Below, in pieces: positions 56,689-64,000 of a stretch of DNA of 64,000 nucleotides. Both the position numbers and the translations under genes were made by a program. Under the pieces are notes generated by a model. That model did not search any database. It was given only the letters and a program-made list of their open reading frames with translations, and was not told where the DNA came from. Origin of the DNA: Listeria ivanovii subsp. ivanovii (GTDB lineage Bacteria; Bacillota; Bacilli; Lactobacillales; Listeriaceae); the NCBI RefSeq assembly GCF_900187025.1, contig NZ_LT906478.1:1162001-1226000 (forward strand), read 5' to 3'. Numbering within the stretch: position 1 is the stretch's first letter; every line of letters begins with the position of its first letter.

Positions 56689-59382
56689 TTGAAAAGAAAT
56701 AGTAGTTTAAAAAAAGTATTACCAGTGTTATTAATAACCATTATTGCTATGTGTATGAACACAAACTTGGAGATAAAGGTGCAAGCTGCGAGTATTTCCA
56801 ATCCTATGCCTATTAATCAAATATTCCCAGATACGAACTTAGCAGAAGTAATGAAATGGTCATTAAGAAAAAATAGCGTAACAGACGTAGTTTCCCAACA
56901 GGAACTAGATCAAGTAGAAAGTATTAATGCTATGAGAAAGAATATAAAATCTATTCAAGGACTGCAGCACTTGTCGAACTTACAAACTATATATTTGAGC
57001 GATAATCAAATTCAAGATATCAGTTACCTTACCAATTTAAACAAACTGGAAGAAATTTACTTGAGCGGTAATCAAATCAAAGATATCGGTCATCTTGCTA
57101 ATTTAAACAAACTGGAAAAAATTTTCTTGCAAGGTAATCAATTAACTGATATTAATTTACCAGCTGGTTTATCTAATTTAAAAACACTAGTTTTAAGCAA
57201 TAATCAAATTAAAGATATCTGTAATCTTGAAAAATCAAAAAAACTGGAAAATGTATACTTGCAAGGTAATCAATTAACTGATATCAGCATAGCTGGTTTA
57301 TCCAACTTAAATATCCTTGATTTGAGTAACAATCAAATCAAAGGTATCAATCAACTTGCTAATTTAAATAAACTGAATGAATTATATTTGGAAGGTAATC
57401 AATTAACTGATATTAGTGTACTAGCTGGTCTATCCAATTTAAAAACACTGGATTTGAACAATAACCAAATCAAAGATATACGTACATTATCCACTTTAGT
57501 TAACCTAGAAAATTTATTAATGAATAACAATCAACTAATCAATATAAATCATTTATCAAGTTTACTTAAACTCAAACTTTTATCTTTTAATGGAAATCGA
57601 GTAACTGATATAAGTTCAGTAGCGAAATTAACCAATTTAACTGAATTAGATTGTAGTGAAAACCAAGTAGATAATATAAATTCACTAGCAAAACTAACCA
57701 ATTTAACTGGATTAACATTGGAAGGGAATAAGGTGAAAGATCTAAGCCCATTGGCCCAATTAACTAATTTAACTGGTTTAAATTTTAGACAAAATCAAAT
57801 AAACGATATCAGTATATTGGAGAAATTGCCAAATTTAGATAGTTTAGCCTTTGATAAGAATAAAGTGAGTGATGTAAGTATATTAGCAAAGTTACCTAAG
57901 TTAACCTACTTAATTTTTAATGACAATCAGGTAACGAATATCGATTCATTAGCAAAATTACCTCATTTAGTTGGAGTGGATTTTAGTGGCAATAAGGTAA
58001 GTAATATAAAGGCATTAACCAATTTAACTAAGTTAAGATTTCTAAATGCAAATGGTAACTGCATACAAGATATCCAAGCTTTACGGGGGTTAACACAACT
58101 GGAAGAGTTAAAGTTAGCTCGTAACCGCATTATGGATATAAGTCCATTAATCTGGTTAAATAATATTGATGAATTAGATTTGTCCAACCAAGCATTTATA
58201 AATCGTCCTATCGATTTTCAAGTGAATGTAACTATTCCTAATATAGTCAAAGATATAACAGGAACATTGATAGCACCAAATTCTAGTAGTGACAAAGTAA
58301 CCTATAACCCACCTAACCTCACTTGGAATTTGCCTACGTATAAGAAAGAAGTATGCTATACCTTTAATCAATCTGTTATGCTAGGGCAAGCTACTTCCCA
58401 ATTTAGCGGTCAAGTAATCCAACCATTTAATAAGCTGGATGTAGTGAAATCGAATAAAGCCATCACTGCATATGGTCGTGTGAAACCAGGAAAAACAAGC
58501 ACGGTGTGGACGCAGCCCTGTCGTACAAAGGACACTAAACAGGTAGGAATGGTGTCAGCCTATACTGGTAAGAATTTACGCATCTTACGAGAAGCACAAA
58601 CAACTAGTGGCATTTACTATCAATTTAGTGTAGGTGGAAAAACGATTGGTTGGGTAGAAGCTCAAGCGCTAGGGATTTTCTATCAATCTAGCATGGAGAA
58701 AAAAGCGACAGGAGCTCGCTATACTGTTCGTGGAAAAGAAGGCCAACACTTTTATAAGCTTCCAGTAATCGATGCCGCTATTGATGGAGGAACACTTGCT
58801 AAATGGAAAGGGAAAAGACTTATCATACAACGCGAAGTCACCATTGGAAAAGAAAAGTGGCTACTACTTCAAGGCGTTGGCTGGGTAAAAGCTACTAATC
58901 TGACCACCGTGCTTTACAATAAACCTATGACTGGCTATGCGAAAGTAAAACTAGCTAAGGGAAAAGTAGTGTGGTCCAATCCATATAATATTACTGGCTA
59001 CAAAGTGGTAGCTTCTTTATCGCGCTACACCGGTAAAAATTTACGCATTTTACGAGAAGCACAAACAAGCAATGGCTTATACTACCAAGTGAGAGTAGGC
59101 AAAAAAACGATTGGCTGGGTAGAGGCTAAAAATGTCGCTGTTTTCTATAAACCAATTATGGAGAAAAAATATAAAGGCACTCGTTTTGTGAAAGTAAGAA
59201 AGAAAAACCAAGCTTATTACAGTATGCCAGTGGCGGATGCAGCCATTAGTCGTGGGAAGCTCCAAAAATTTGGTCGTAAAAGAGTAACCATTGACCGAAA
59301 AGCAACTATTCAAGGCCAACAATGGTACCGAATCAAAGGAGCTGGCTGGACAAAAGCAGTGAACCTAAGTACGAGAAGATAA
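56689..59382 (+). CDS. i-inlB2: Large internalin with LRRs and four GW modules (i-InlB2-like)
   Basis: 897 residues from TTG 56689, with AGGGGAGTG 7 bp upstream as in its paralogues. Signal peptide (about 1-34), internalin cap (VVSQQELDQVES), about 18 leucine-rich repeats of 22 residues (about 88-500, pattern NLNKLEEIYLSGNQIKDI), an Ig-like inter-repeat domain (about 505-590), then four GW/SH3b modules with Gly-Trp near 652 (IGWVEAQAL), 730, 808 and 884 (AGWTKAVNL). No LPXTG, so it should bind lipoteichoic acid. L. monocytogenes InlB has three GW modules. Likely adhesin or invasin for host cells; receptor unknown. Confidence 0.8.
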   Translation: MKRNSSLKKVLPVLLITIIAMCMNTNLEIKVQAASISNPMPINQIFPDTNLAEVMKWSLRKNSVTDVVSQQELDQVESINAMRKNIKSIQGLQHLSNLQTIYLSDNQIQDISYLTNLNKLEEIYLSGNQIKDIGHLANLNKLEKIFLQGNQLTDINLPAGLSNLKTLVLSNNQIKDICNLEKSKKLENVYLQGNQLTDISIAGLSNLNILDLSNNQIKGINQLANLNKLNELYLEGNQLTDISVLAGLSNLKTLDLNNNQIKDIRTLSTLVNLENLLMNNNQLININHLSSLLKLKLLSFNGNRVTDISSVAKLTNLTELDCSENQVDNINSLAKLTNLTGLTLEGNKVKDLSPLAQLTNLTGLNFRQNQINDISILEKLPNLDSLAFDKNKVSDVSILAKLPKLTYLIFNDNQVTNIDSLAKLPHLVGVDFSGNKVSNIKALTNLTKLRFLNANGNCIQDIQALRGLTQLEELKLARNRIMDISPLIWLNNIDELDLSNQAFINRPIDFQVNVTIPNIVKDITGTLIAPNSSSDKVTYNPPNLTWNLPTYKKEVCYTFNQSVMLGQATSQFSGQVIQPFNKLDVVKSNKAITAYGRVKPGKTSTVWTQPCRTKDTKQVGMVSAYTGKNLRILREAQTTSGIYYQFSVGGKTIGWVEAQALGIFYQSSMEKKATGARYTVRGKEGQHFYKLPVIDAAIDGGTLAKWKGKRLIIQREVTIGKEKWLLLQGVGWVKATNLTTVLYNKPMTGYAKVKLAKGKVVWSNPYNITGYKVVASLSRYTGKNLRILREAQTSNGLYYQVRVGKKTIGWVEAKNVAVFYKPIMEKKYKGTRFVKVRKKNQAYYSMPVADAAISRGKLQKFGRKRVTIDRKATIQGQQWYRIKGAGWTKAVNLSTRR

Positions 59383-59388
59383 TAAAAA

Positions 59389-59443
59389 TGGCTGACCTTC
59401 AAAAGCTAGACCGAAAGTCTGTTTTAGGAAGGTCGGTTTTTTA
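59389..59443 (+). terminator. Terminator of i-inlB2
   Basis: GACCTTC pairs with GAAGGTC (with an outer C-G pair) around a 27-base loop and is followed by GGTTTTTTAT. Confidence 0.75.
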
Positions 59444-59678
59444 TGGTGAATGATAATGAATGTTACTTTATCGTTATAAACACGAGCATTAATAAAAGGG
59501 ATTTTTTTTGCCAAAAATTTCGTTAAGTATATAAGTATTATTACGGGAAGTAACATAGAATAGCTTGCGAAAAGAGCAAGAATAAAATTACTTAGTTAAA
59601 GGATTATTATTGCAAGGAAGGTAGGTTAGCAAATAATCAATATTTAACAATTTTCCTCCATAGTAATGAGTAGGGTTA
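59444..59678. other. Non-coding upstream cassette of i-inlL
   Basis: A+T-rich, no gene. Resembles 56400-56537 in several segments (AATAAAATTACTTA, TATTATTGCA, TAATGAGTAGGGTTATT), so it is a copy of the same promoter cassette. Confidence 0.5.
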
Positions 59679-59720
59679 TTAACTTTTGTTATATAAACAG
59701 CCTCTTTCTTAAGATAAAAT
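59679..59720 (+). promoter_or_regulatory. PrfA box and -10 of i-inlL
   Basis: TTAACTTTTGTTAT (59679-59692), same sequence as the i-inlB2 box, then exactly 22 bp to TAAAAT (59715-59720). Confidence 0.75.
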
Positions 59721-59837
59721 ATACTGTTGGAGCATGTTAAAAATATTTCGAAAGGTCAACTGGTACCATGTTGCAGGGGACTTATATCAGAAGATTCTTT
59801 GAGTGTCTCTAATTTATTTAGGAGGAGTGTAAAGTAG

Positions 59838-60623
59838 TTGAAAAGAAATAATTGTTTAAAAAAAATATGCACAGTCTTGTTAATCATCGTTATTGCTATC
59901 TTGGTGAACACAAACTTGGAGACAAAGGCGCAAGCTATAAGTATCCCATATGCAATGCCTATTAATCAAATTTTTCCAGACTATAATTTAGCAGATGTAG
60001 TGAAACAACACTTAGGTAAGCAAAGTGTTACAGATGTTGTTTCGCAAAGGGACCTAGACAGAGTGCAAAATTTTAATGGTAATTGTTGCAATATCACATC
60101 TATGGAAGGAGTGCAATATTTTCGTCATTTAAAACAACTATCTATGTCTTATAATCAGATAAGTGATGTTAGCGTGCTTACTCCATTACGTCAACTAGAG
60201 ATATTGATTTTAGAGCACAATAAGTTAGAAGATATTGATGTACTTGTGAACATACCTACATTAGAAGGTTTGTATGTCGGTAACAATGCACTAAGGGATT
60301 TATGGGCACTTGAAGCAATGGGGAATTTAAAATATGTAGACGCCTCAGAACAAAAATGCATCAATAAACCAGTTGTATATCAACCAAACTTGGTTATTAC
60401 GAATACTATCAAGGATATGATTGGAAAACCAATTGTTCCGAACTTCATAAGTGATAATGGAGCTTATGTAAATACTGATGTTACCTGGGATTTACCTAAT
60501 CCTCATTCTATAACAGAGGTAAGTTATAGTTTTGAGGAAGTTCAACATATCGGAAAAGAGAAGGTTCTATTTAGCGGTGTGGTGATACAGCCAATAAAGC
60601 CACAGACTCCAGCAAATAGTTGA
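59838..60623 (+). CDS. i-inlL: Small secreted internalin (i-InlL-like)
   Basis: 261 residues from TTG 59838 (AGGAGTG upstream). Signal peptide (about 1-34, KKICTVLLIIVIAILV), cap with VVSQRDLDRVQNFN, only about three to four leucine-rich repeats (about 92-165, for example HLKQLSMSYNQISDVSV) and a C-terminal Ig-like domain (about 180-255). No GW, LPXTG or membrane anchor, so it should be released, as for small secreted internalins such as InlC. Gene symbol from position and recalled LIPI-2 order. Confidence 0.75.
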   Translation: MKRNNCLKKICTVLLIIVIAILVNTNLETKAQAISIPYAMPINQIFPDYNLADVVKQHLGKQSVTDVVSQRDLDRVQNFNGNCCNITSMEGVQYFRHLKQLSMSYNQISDVSVLTPLRQLEILILEHNKLEDIDVLVNIPTLEGLYVGNNALRDLWALEAMGNLKYVDASEQKCINKPVVYQPNLVITNTIKDMIGKPIVPNFISDNGAYVNTDVTWDLPNPHSITEVSYSFEEVQHIGKEKVLFSGVVIQPIKPQTPANS

Positions 60624-60796
60624 ATCAATATGAAATGAATTCATGAGATTAATATGACCTATGTTTATATTATGAAGGAATAACTAGCTAAAATACTTCC
60701 TCAGAACTAATAAGCATACACGATTATTCATTTTCACTCGTACTAAAATGTTAAATATTTCAATTATAAGTCACAAATTCTTGTTAAAAATAGAGG

Positions 60797-61166
60797 GAAA
60801 ATCATCAGAAGTAACTTATATGTTTAGTCAAATTGGAAGGGGTGGAGAAACGACCACTCGATACGATGATGTTTCATAAAATGAATTAGATAAAGTTTAT
60901 GAAGTCCATGCTGATAATAGAGACATTACTTCGATTGAGGGACTGCAATATTTATCTAATAACTAAATTAGTGATATTAATCCATTAGAAAAATCAACTC
61001 ATTTAACGGAACTATCTCTGGATAATAATGATTTAACAGATGAGCGTGTCAATGAGCATATAAAAATAAAACAATTAGAGTCTCTCTTAGGGAGAATAAG
61101 GTGAGTGGAGCAATTGCTAGTAATATAATGATTAATTTAACTAAACTACGCGATTTTGATTGGTGA
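60797..61166 (+). pseudogene. Internalin pseudogene, Ig-like end fused to cap and LRR remnants
   Basis: One continuous frame (after restoring stops) that reads EVTYMFSQIGRGGET, a piece of an Ig-like domain, then DDVS-stop-NELDKVYEV, the internalin cap. It then reads SIEGLQYLSN with a second stop, ISDINPLEKSTHLTELSLD as LRR, and IRVKLESL-like debris. A NLTKLR tail follows after a third stop near 61102. Stops are at 60877 (TAA where CAA is expected) and 60964. It joins two internalin parts that are normally far apart, so it arose by deletion between paralogues. Confidence 0.75.
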
Positions 61167-61422
61167 GGAAAATAGCATTTGTACGTAAGCGACTAATGAA
61201 TTCGCATAAATGTTTGATGTATTTGCACAAGCGTGTATACTTTTCGCTCTCGTTCAATAGCGAGGGTTATTTTCTTTTATTTGTGGTAATTTCTAAATGG
61301 CCTTCATTATAGAAAAGTAGGTTTACATTAACTATAAGCATAATTTAAGAGAAGATACATAATATCAAACAGCAATAGCGGTTTCTAGATAATAAATTAA
61401 AAAATAAGATTTCAGCAAAATA

Positions 61423-61464
61423 ATAACTTTTGTTATATAAATAGCTGCATTTTTTAGATAAAAT
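61423..61464 (+). promoter_or_regulatory. PrfA-like box and -10 of i-inlK
   Basis: ATAACTTTTGTTAT (61423-61436), three mismatches from TTAACANNTGTTAA, then 22 bp to TAAAAT (61459-61464). Confidence 0.65.
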
Positions 61465-61573
61465 ACAAATTTAGAGCATGTTAAAGAGTTATGGAAGTGG
61501 TTAAATAATCAAAAACTATTCATATGATAATTCTTTTGGATGTTTCTAATTTATGAAAGAGGAGTGTATTTCA

Positions 61574-62512
61574 TTGAGGAAAAAAAGTTGGTTAAAGAAT
61601 CTATTAATAGCAGTTTCAGTAATAGTTATTACTACATGTATTACCGCAAGTTTAGAAACAAAGGTGCAGGCTGCGAGTCTTCCGTATCCAATGCCAATTA
61701 GTAAAATTTTTCCAGATCGAGCTTTAGCAAATGAAGTAAAAAGAAGTTTTAAAAAGGCGAGCATAAAAGATTTAATTTCGCAAAGAGAGCTAGATGAAGT
61801 ACAAGAGTTTAATGCTAATGGTCTTAACATTAAATCCATTGAAGGACTACAATATTTTACATTTTTGAAAGAGTTGTATCTGTTTCATAATCAGGTAAGC
61901 GATCTTAGTCCTTTAAAAAACTTAACTAATTTAAATCTGTTGTGTGCGAATGATAATAAATTGAAGAATCTAAATGGATTACCAAGTACCAAGTTAACTC
62001 GGTTACATGTAGACGATAATGAACTCACAGATGCCGATTCACTTGCTCATTTGACACAATTAGAAGTATTAACTATTCGTAAAAATAAACTAAGAAACAT
62101 TGACGCACTCGCACATTTATCCAAGCTAAAAATATTGGATTTGAGATACAATGAATTAAGAGATGTAAGTGCCTTAGGAGAGTTGAAAGAGGTAATGCGG
62201 GCAGTTTTAGCTTGTCAAAAATGTGTAAACGAACCAGCGGAATATCAACCAAATGTGGTGATTCCGAATAATATCAAAGGCACAGAAGGAGCATTGATTA
62301 CACCAGACTTTATTAGTGATAATGGGAAATATATAAATGGTCATGTTGTATGGAATTTACCTGCATATACAAAAGAAGTAAACTATACATTTGGGCAAAA
62401 TGTAAAAGTTGGGGAAACGGAAACCGTATTTAATGGTGTAGTAGAACAGCCATTATATTCCAAGACGTCAGAAAGTTGGTACAGAGGCTGTTTCCCAAAA
62501 AGAACTAGATAA
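61574..62512 (+). CDS. i-inlK: Small secreted internalin (i-InlK-like), altered C-terminus
   Basis: 312 residues from TTG 61574 (GAGGAGTG upstream); an ATG at 61553 lies in that site. Signal peptide (about 1-33), cap LISQRELDEVQEFNANGL, five to six leucine-rich repeats (about 92-215), Ig-like domain (about 225-293) with VNYTFGQNVKVGETETV. The last residues (about 295-312, YSKTSESWYRGCFPKRTR) do not fit the family: the same DNA read one frame over gives the cap segment of another internalin. No anchor, so it should be released. Confidence 0.72.
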   Translation: MRKKSWLKNLLIAVSVIVITTCITASLETKVQAASLPYPMPISKIFPDRALANEVKRSFKKASIKDLISQRELDEVQEFNANGLNIKSIEGLQYFTFLKELYLFHNQVSDLSPLKNLTNLNLLCANDNKLKNLNGLPSTKLTRLHVDDNELTDADSLAHLTQLEVLTIRKNKLRNIDALAHLSKLKILDLRYNELRDVSALGELKEVMRAVLACQKCVNEPAEYQPNVVIPNNIKGTEGALITPDFISDNGKYINGHVVWNLPAYTKEVNYTFGQNVKVGETETVFNGVVEQPLYSKTSESWYRGCFPKRTR

Positions 62513-62546
62513 AGCGATGTATGTTCAAGCAAATCATAAACAAGCA
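62470..62546 (+). pseudogene. Internalin cap remnant overlapping the i-inlK 3' end
   Basis: In a frame shifted from i-inlK the DNA reads TEAVSQKELDKAMYVQANH then a stop, matching internalin cap segments such as TDVVSQQELDQV. It has no start, so it is a fragment of a lost internalin fused to the i-inlK end. Confidence 0.65.
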
Positions 62547-62785
62547 TAGTGCATTTTCCACGTGTTATATTCAATTTTAAGAAAAAATCTTCAAATCGTT
62601 TAAAGTCCTTGGTACTAAAGGGGGAATGGGCGATTCGGAGATTTTTTTGTTGAGGGCTTTATCTTTTGTACAAAAGGCTAACGATAAGTCATTCCAATAT
62701 TTTCTTTCAAATATGACTTTTAGACCAAGATTTATATTGCTTCGGATAAGAGTATCAATAAAGATTATTCTTACAGGCCGATGTA
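62547..62785. other. Non-coding gap ahead of the second large internalin
   Basis: A+T-rich; the only open frame of note (62626-62847) has no related protein features and runs through the promoter. I see nothing else in it. Confidence 0.4.
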
Positions 62786-62827
62786 CTAACTTTTGTTATA
62801 TACATAGCAATTTTTTTAAACTAAAAT
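62786..62827 (+). promoter_or_regulatory. PrfA-like box and -10 of the second large internalin
   Basis: CTAACTTTTGTTAT (62786-62799) has three mismatches to TTAACANNTGTTAA; TAAAAT starts exactly 22 bp later (62822-62827). Same design as the other three genes. Confidence 0.6.
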
Positions 62828-62935
62828 ACATATTCAGAATACATTAAAGATGATGGATTTAGTGGGTAATAAAATATTATTCATGAAAAAATAATTTTTG
62901 ATGTTTCCAATTTATAATAAGAGGAGTGTAAAATA

Positions 62936-64000
62936 TTGAGGGAAAAAAATTGGTTGCAGGGTGTATTAATAATAACGTTACTAACAATGATTGTTGCATG
63001 TATTAGCATGGATTTTAAAACAAAGGTAAGGGCTGCAAGTATTTCGCAACCAATGCCTATTAATAAACTTTTTCCAGATCCTGGTCTATCAGAAACTATC
63101 GCAGAGACATTATCAAAAAAGAACATTACAGATGTAGTGTCTCAACAAGAGTTATCAAGCATAGATGAGCTTTATGCCGATGAAAGTTGGATAAAATCTA
63201 TTAAAGGAGTTCAATATTTATCAAACTTAAGAAAAATATTTTTCCAAAAGAACCAAATCAAAGATATAAGTGATCTTGCAAGTTTAATAAAATTAGAAGA
63301 AGTAAGGTTGAATGGCAATCAAATAAGCGACATCAGTGCATTAGCTAATTTGTCTAAATTAAATGTACTAGATCTAAGTAACAACCAAATCAAAGATATC
63401 GATGCCTTATCTAACCTAGTAAAGCTAAAAAGTTTAAATTTGGATGATAATCAACTAACTGATATAAGCAAATTAGAAAGTTTAACTGCACTAAAGGAGT
63501 TGTTTTTCACTGGAAATCAAATAACCGATATAAGAGTACTATCAAAATTAACCAACTTAACTGAATTAGTTTTTAATAAAAACCAAGTAACTAATATCGC
63601 AGCATTATCAAAATTAACCAATTTAACTGCATTAGGGTTTAGAGAAAATAATGTAAAAGATATAGCCCCATTAGTGAAGTTAGTTAAATTAACTACTTTA
63701 GCTTTTAGCCAAAATCAAGTAAAAGATATAAGTGTATTAGAGACTTTGGATATTCTAGTTTATTTAGCTTTTGATGGGAACCAAGTAAAAGATATAAGTG
63801 TATTAGCAAAGTTAAACCATTTAGCTTACTTAGTTTTTGATGATAATCAGGTAACTAATATCGATGCACTGGCAAAATTACCAAATTTAATTGGAGTGAT
63901 GTTTAATGATAATAGAGTAAGAAATATGAGCCCATTAGCCAATTTAACTAAGCTAGAAAAGTTGCATGCAGAGGGTAACTACATACAAGATGTTAAAGCG
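62936..64000 (+). CDS. i-inlB1: Large internalin (i-InlB1-like), cut by the window edge
   Basis: The first 355 codons from TTG 62936 (GAGGAGTG upstream), open to the last base. Signal peptide (about 1-34, with QGVLIITLLTMIVACI), cap VVSQQELSSIDELYAD, then at least twelve leucine-rich repeats of 22 residues (for example KLNVLDLSNNQIKDIDALS). The repeats closely track those of i-InlB2 (VTNIDALAKLPNLIGV versus VTNIDSLAKLPHLVGV), so the pair are paralogues. Whether GW modules follow cannot be seen. Confidence 0.78.
   Translation, partial: MREKNWLQGVLIITLLTMIVACISMDFKTKVRAASISQPMPINKLFPDPGLSETIAETLSKKNITDVVSQQELSSIDELYADESWIKSIKGVQYLSNLRKIFFQKNQIKDISDLASLIKLEEVRLNGNQISDISALANLSKLNVLDLSNNQIKDIDALSNLVKLKSLNLDDNQLTDISKLESLTALKELFFTGNQITDIRVLSKLTNLTELVFNKNQVTNIAALSKLTNLTALGFRENNVKDIAPLVKLVKLTTLAFSQNQVKDISVLETLDILVYLAFDGNQVKDISVLAKLNHLAYLVFDDNQVTNIDALAKLPNLIGVMFNDNRVRNMSPLANLTKLEKLHAEGNYIQDVKA

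Larger units (their letters stand above)
56276..64000. mobile_element. Left part of a LIPI-2-type pathogenicity island
   Basis: Starts at the 3' end of tRNA-Arg, just after ysnB, and holds only internalin genes and their debris, as recalled for L. ivanovii LIPI-2 (order i-inlB2, i-inlL, i-inlK, i-inlB1 from the ysnB side). The right end with smcL is outside the window, so no direct repeat can be shown. Local base composition is lower in G+C than in the core genes. Confidence 0.7.

Noticed and set aside
62626-62847. 73-aa gene ahead of the second large internalin
   Set aside because: It runs through the PrfA-like box and -10, has no clear ribosome-binding site and no recognisable features.

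Overview
The window looks like a Listeria chromosome of low G+C. The layout matches the L. monocytogenes core genome: the cbi/cob cobalamin block, then pheST, mutS2, trxA, uvrC, lysC, racE, rph, and a ysnB-like phosphoesterase. The last 8 kb, next to tRNA-Arg(UCU), is a run of PrfA-type internalin genes. From recalled knowledge this is the left end of LIPI-2, the sphingomyelinase/internalin island of L. ivanovii. L. ivanovii, or a Listeria strain carrying LIPI-2, is therefore the best guess. No database search was possible.

Layout. (1) 1-15944: one dense co-directional operon, from cbiA (cut by the window edge) to a PduO-type adenosyltransferase. It encodes the anaerobic, early-cobalt-insertion route to the corrin ring, with the CbiMNQO cobalt ECF transporter inside it. 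The controlling B12 riboswitch would lie to the left of the window. (2) 15985-25991: small accessory and housekeeping genes. They include two DMT-type exporters, a PadR/DUF2812 pair, a self-contained Rrf2/NmrA pair with matching operators, two GH73 glucosaminidases, an M42 aminopeptidase, an rRNA methylase and an HxlR regulator. Decayed genes lie among them. (3) 26041-28300: an IS200/IS605-type element whose tnpA is split by an IS1182-family element with a 16-bp target duplication. (4) 28301-29900: an A+T-rich orphan patch with a secreted 175-aa protein, a 55-aa membrane peptide, and two related remnants that flank them. (5) 29930-33716: pheST behind a T-box leader. (6) 33836-56091: core genes. 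These are an ABC exporter with a frameshifted ATPase, MarR/MmpL, ung, rnhC, zapA, cvpA, polX, mutS2, trxA, uvrC, lysC, yslB, murI, rph, rdgB and ysnB. (7) 56202-64000: tRNA-Arg and the LIPI-2 left end. It holds a large GW-anchored internalin (i-InlB2-like), two small secreted internalins (i-InlL- and i-InlK-like), and the first 355 codons of a second large one (i-InlB1-like), with internalin debris between them.

How it works together. The cob operon imports cobalt and makes adenosyl-corrinoid, which Listeria uses for B12-dependent propanediol and ethanolamine catabolism encoded elsewhere. The four internalin genes share one promoter design: a PrfA-like box, exactly 22 bp, then a -10 hexamer. 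Each also has a GGAGTG-type ribosome-binding site and a TTG start, which points to duplication of a whole promoter-plus-gene cassette. The most unusual items are the internalin fragments left by recombination, the internal start in lysC, the odd start codons of rnhC (ATC) and the membrane GH73 enzyme (CTG), the IS1182 transposase whose stop codon lies outside the element, and the orphan secreted-protein/membrane-peptide pair.
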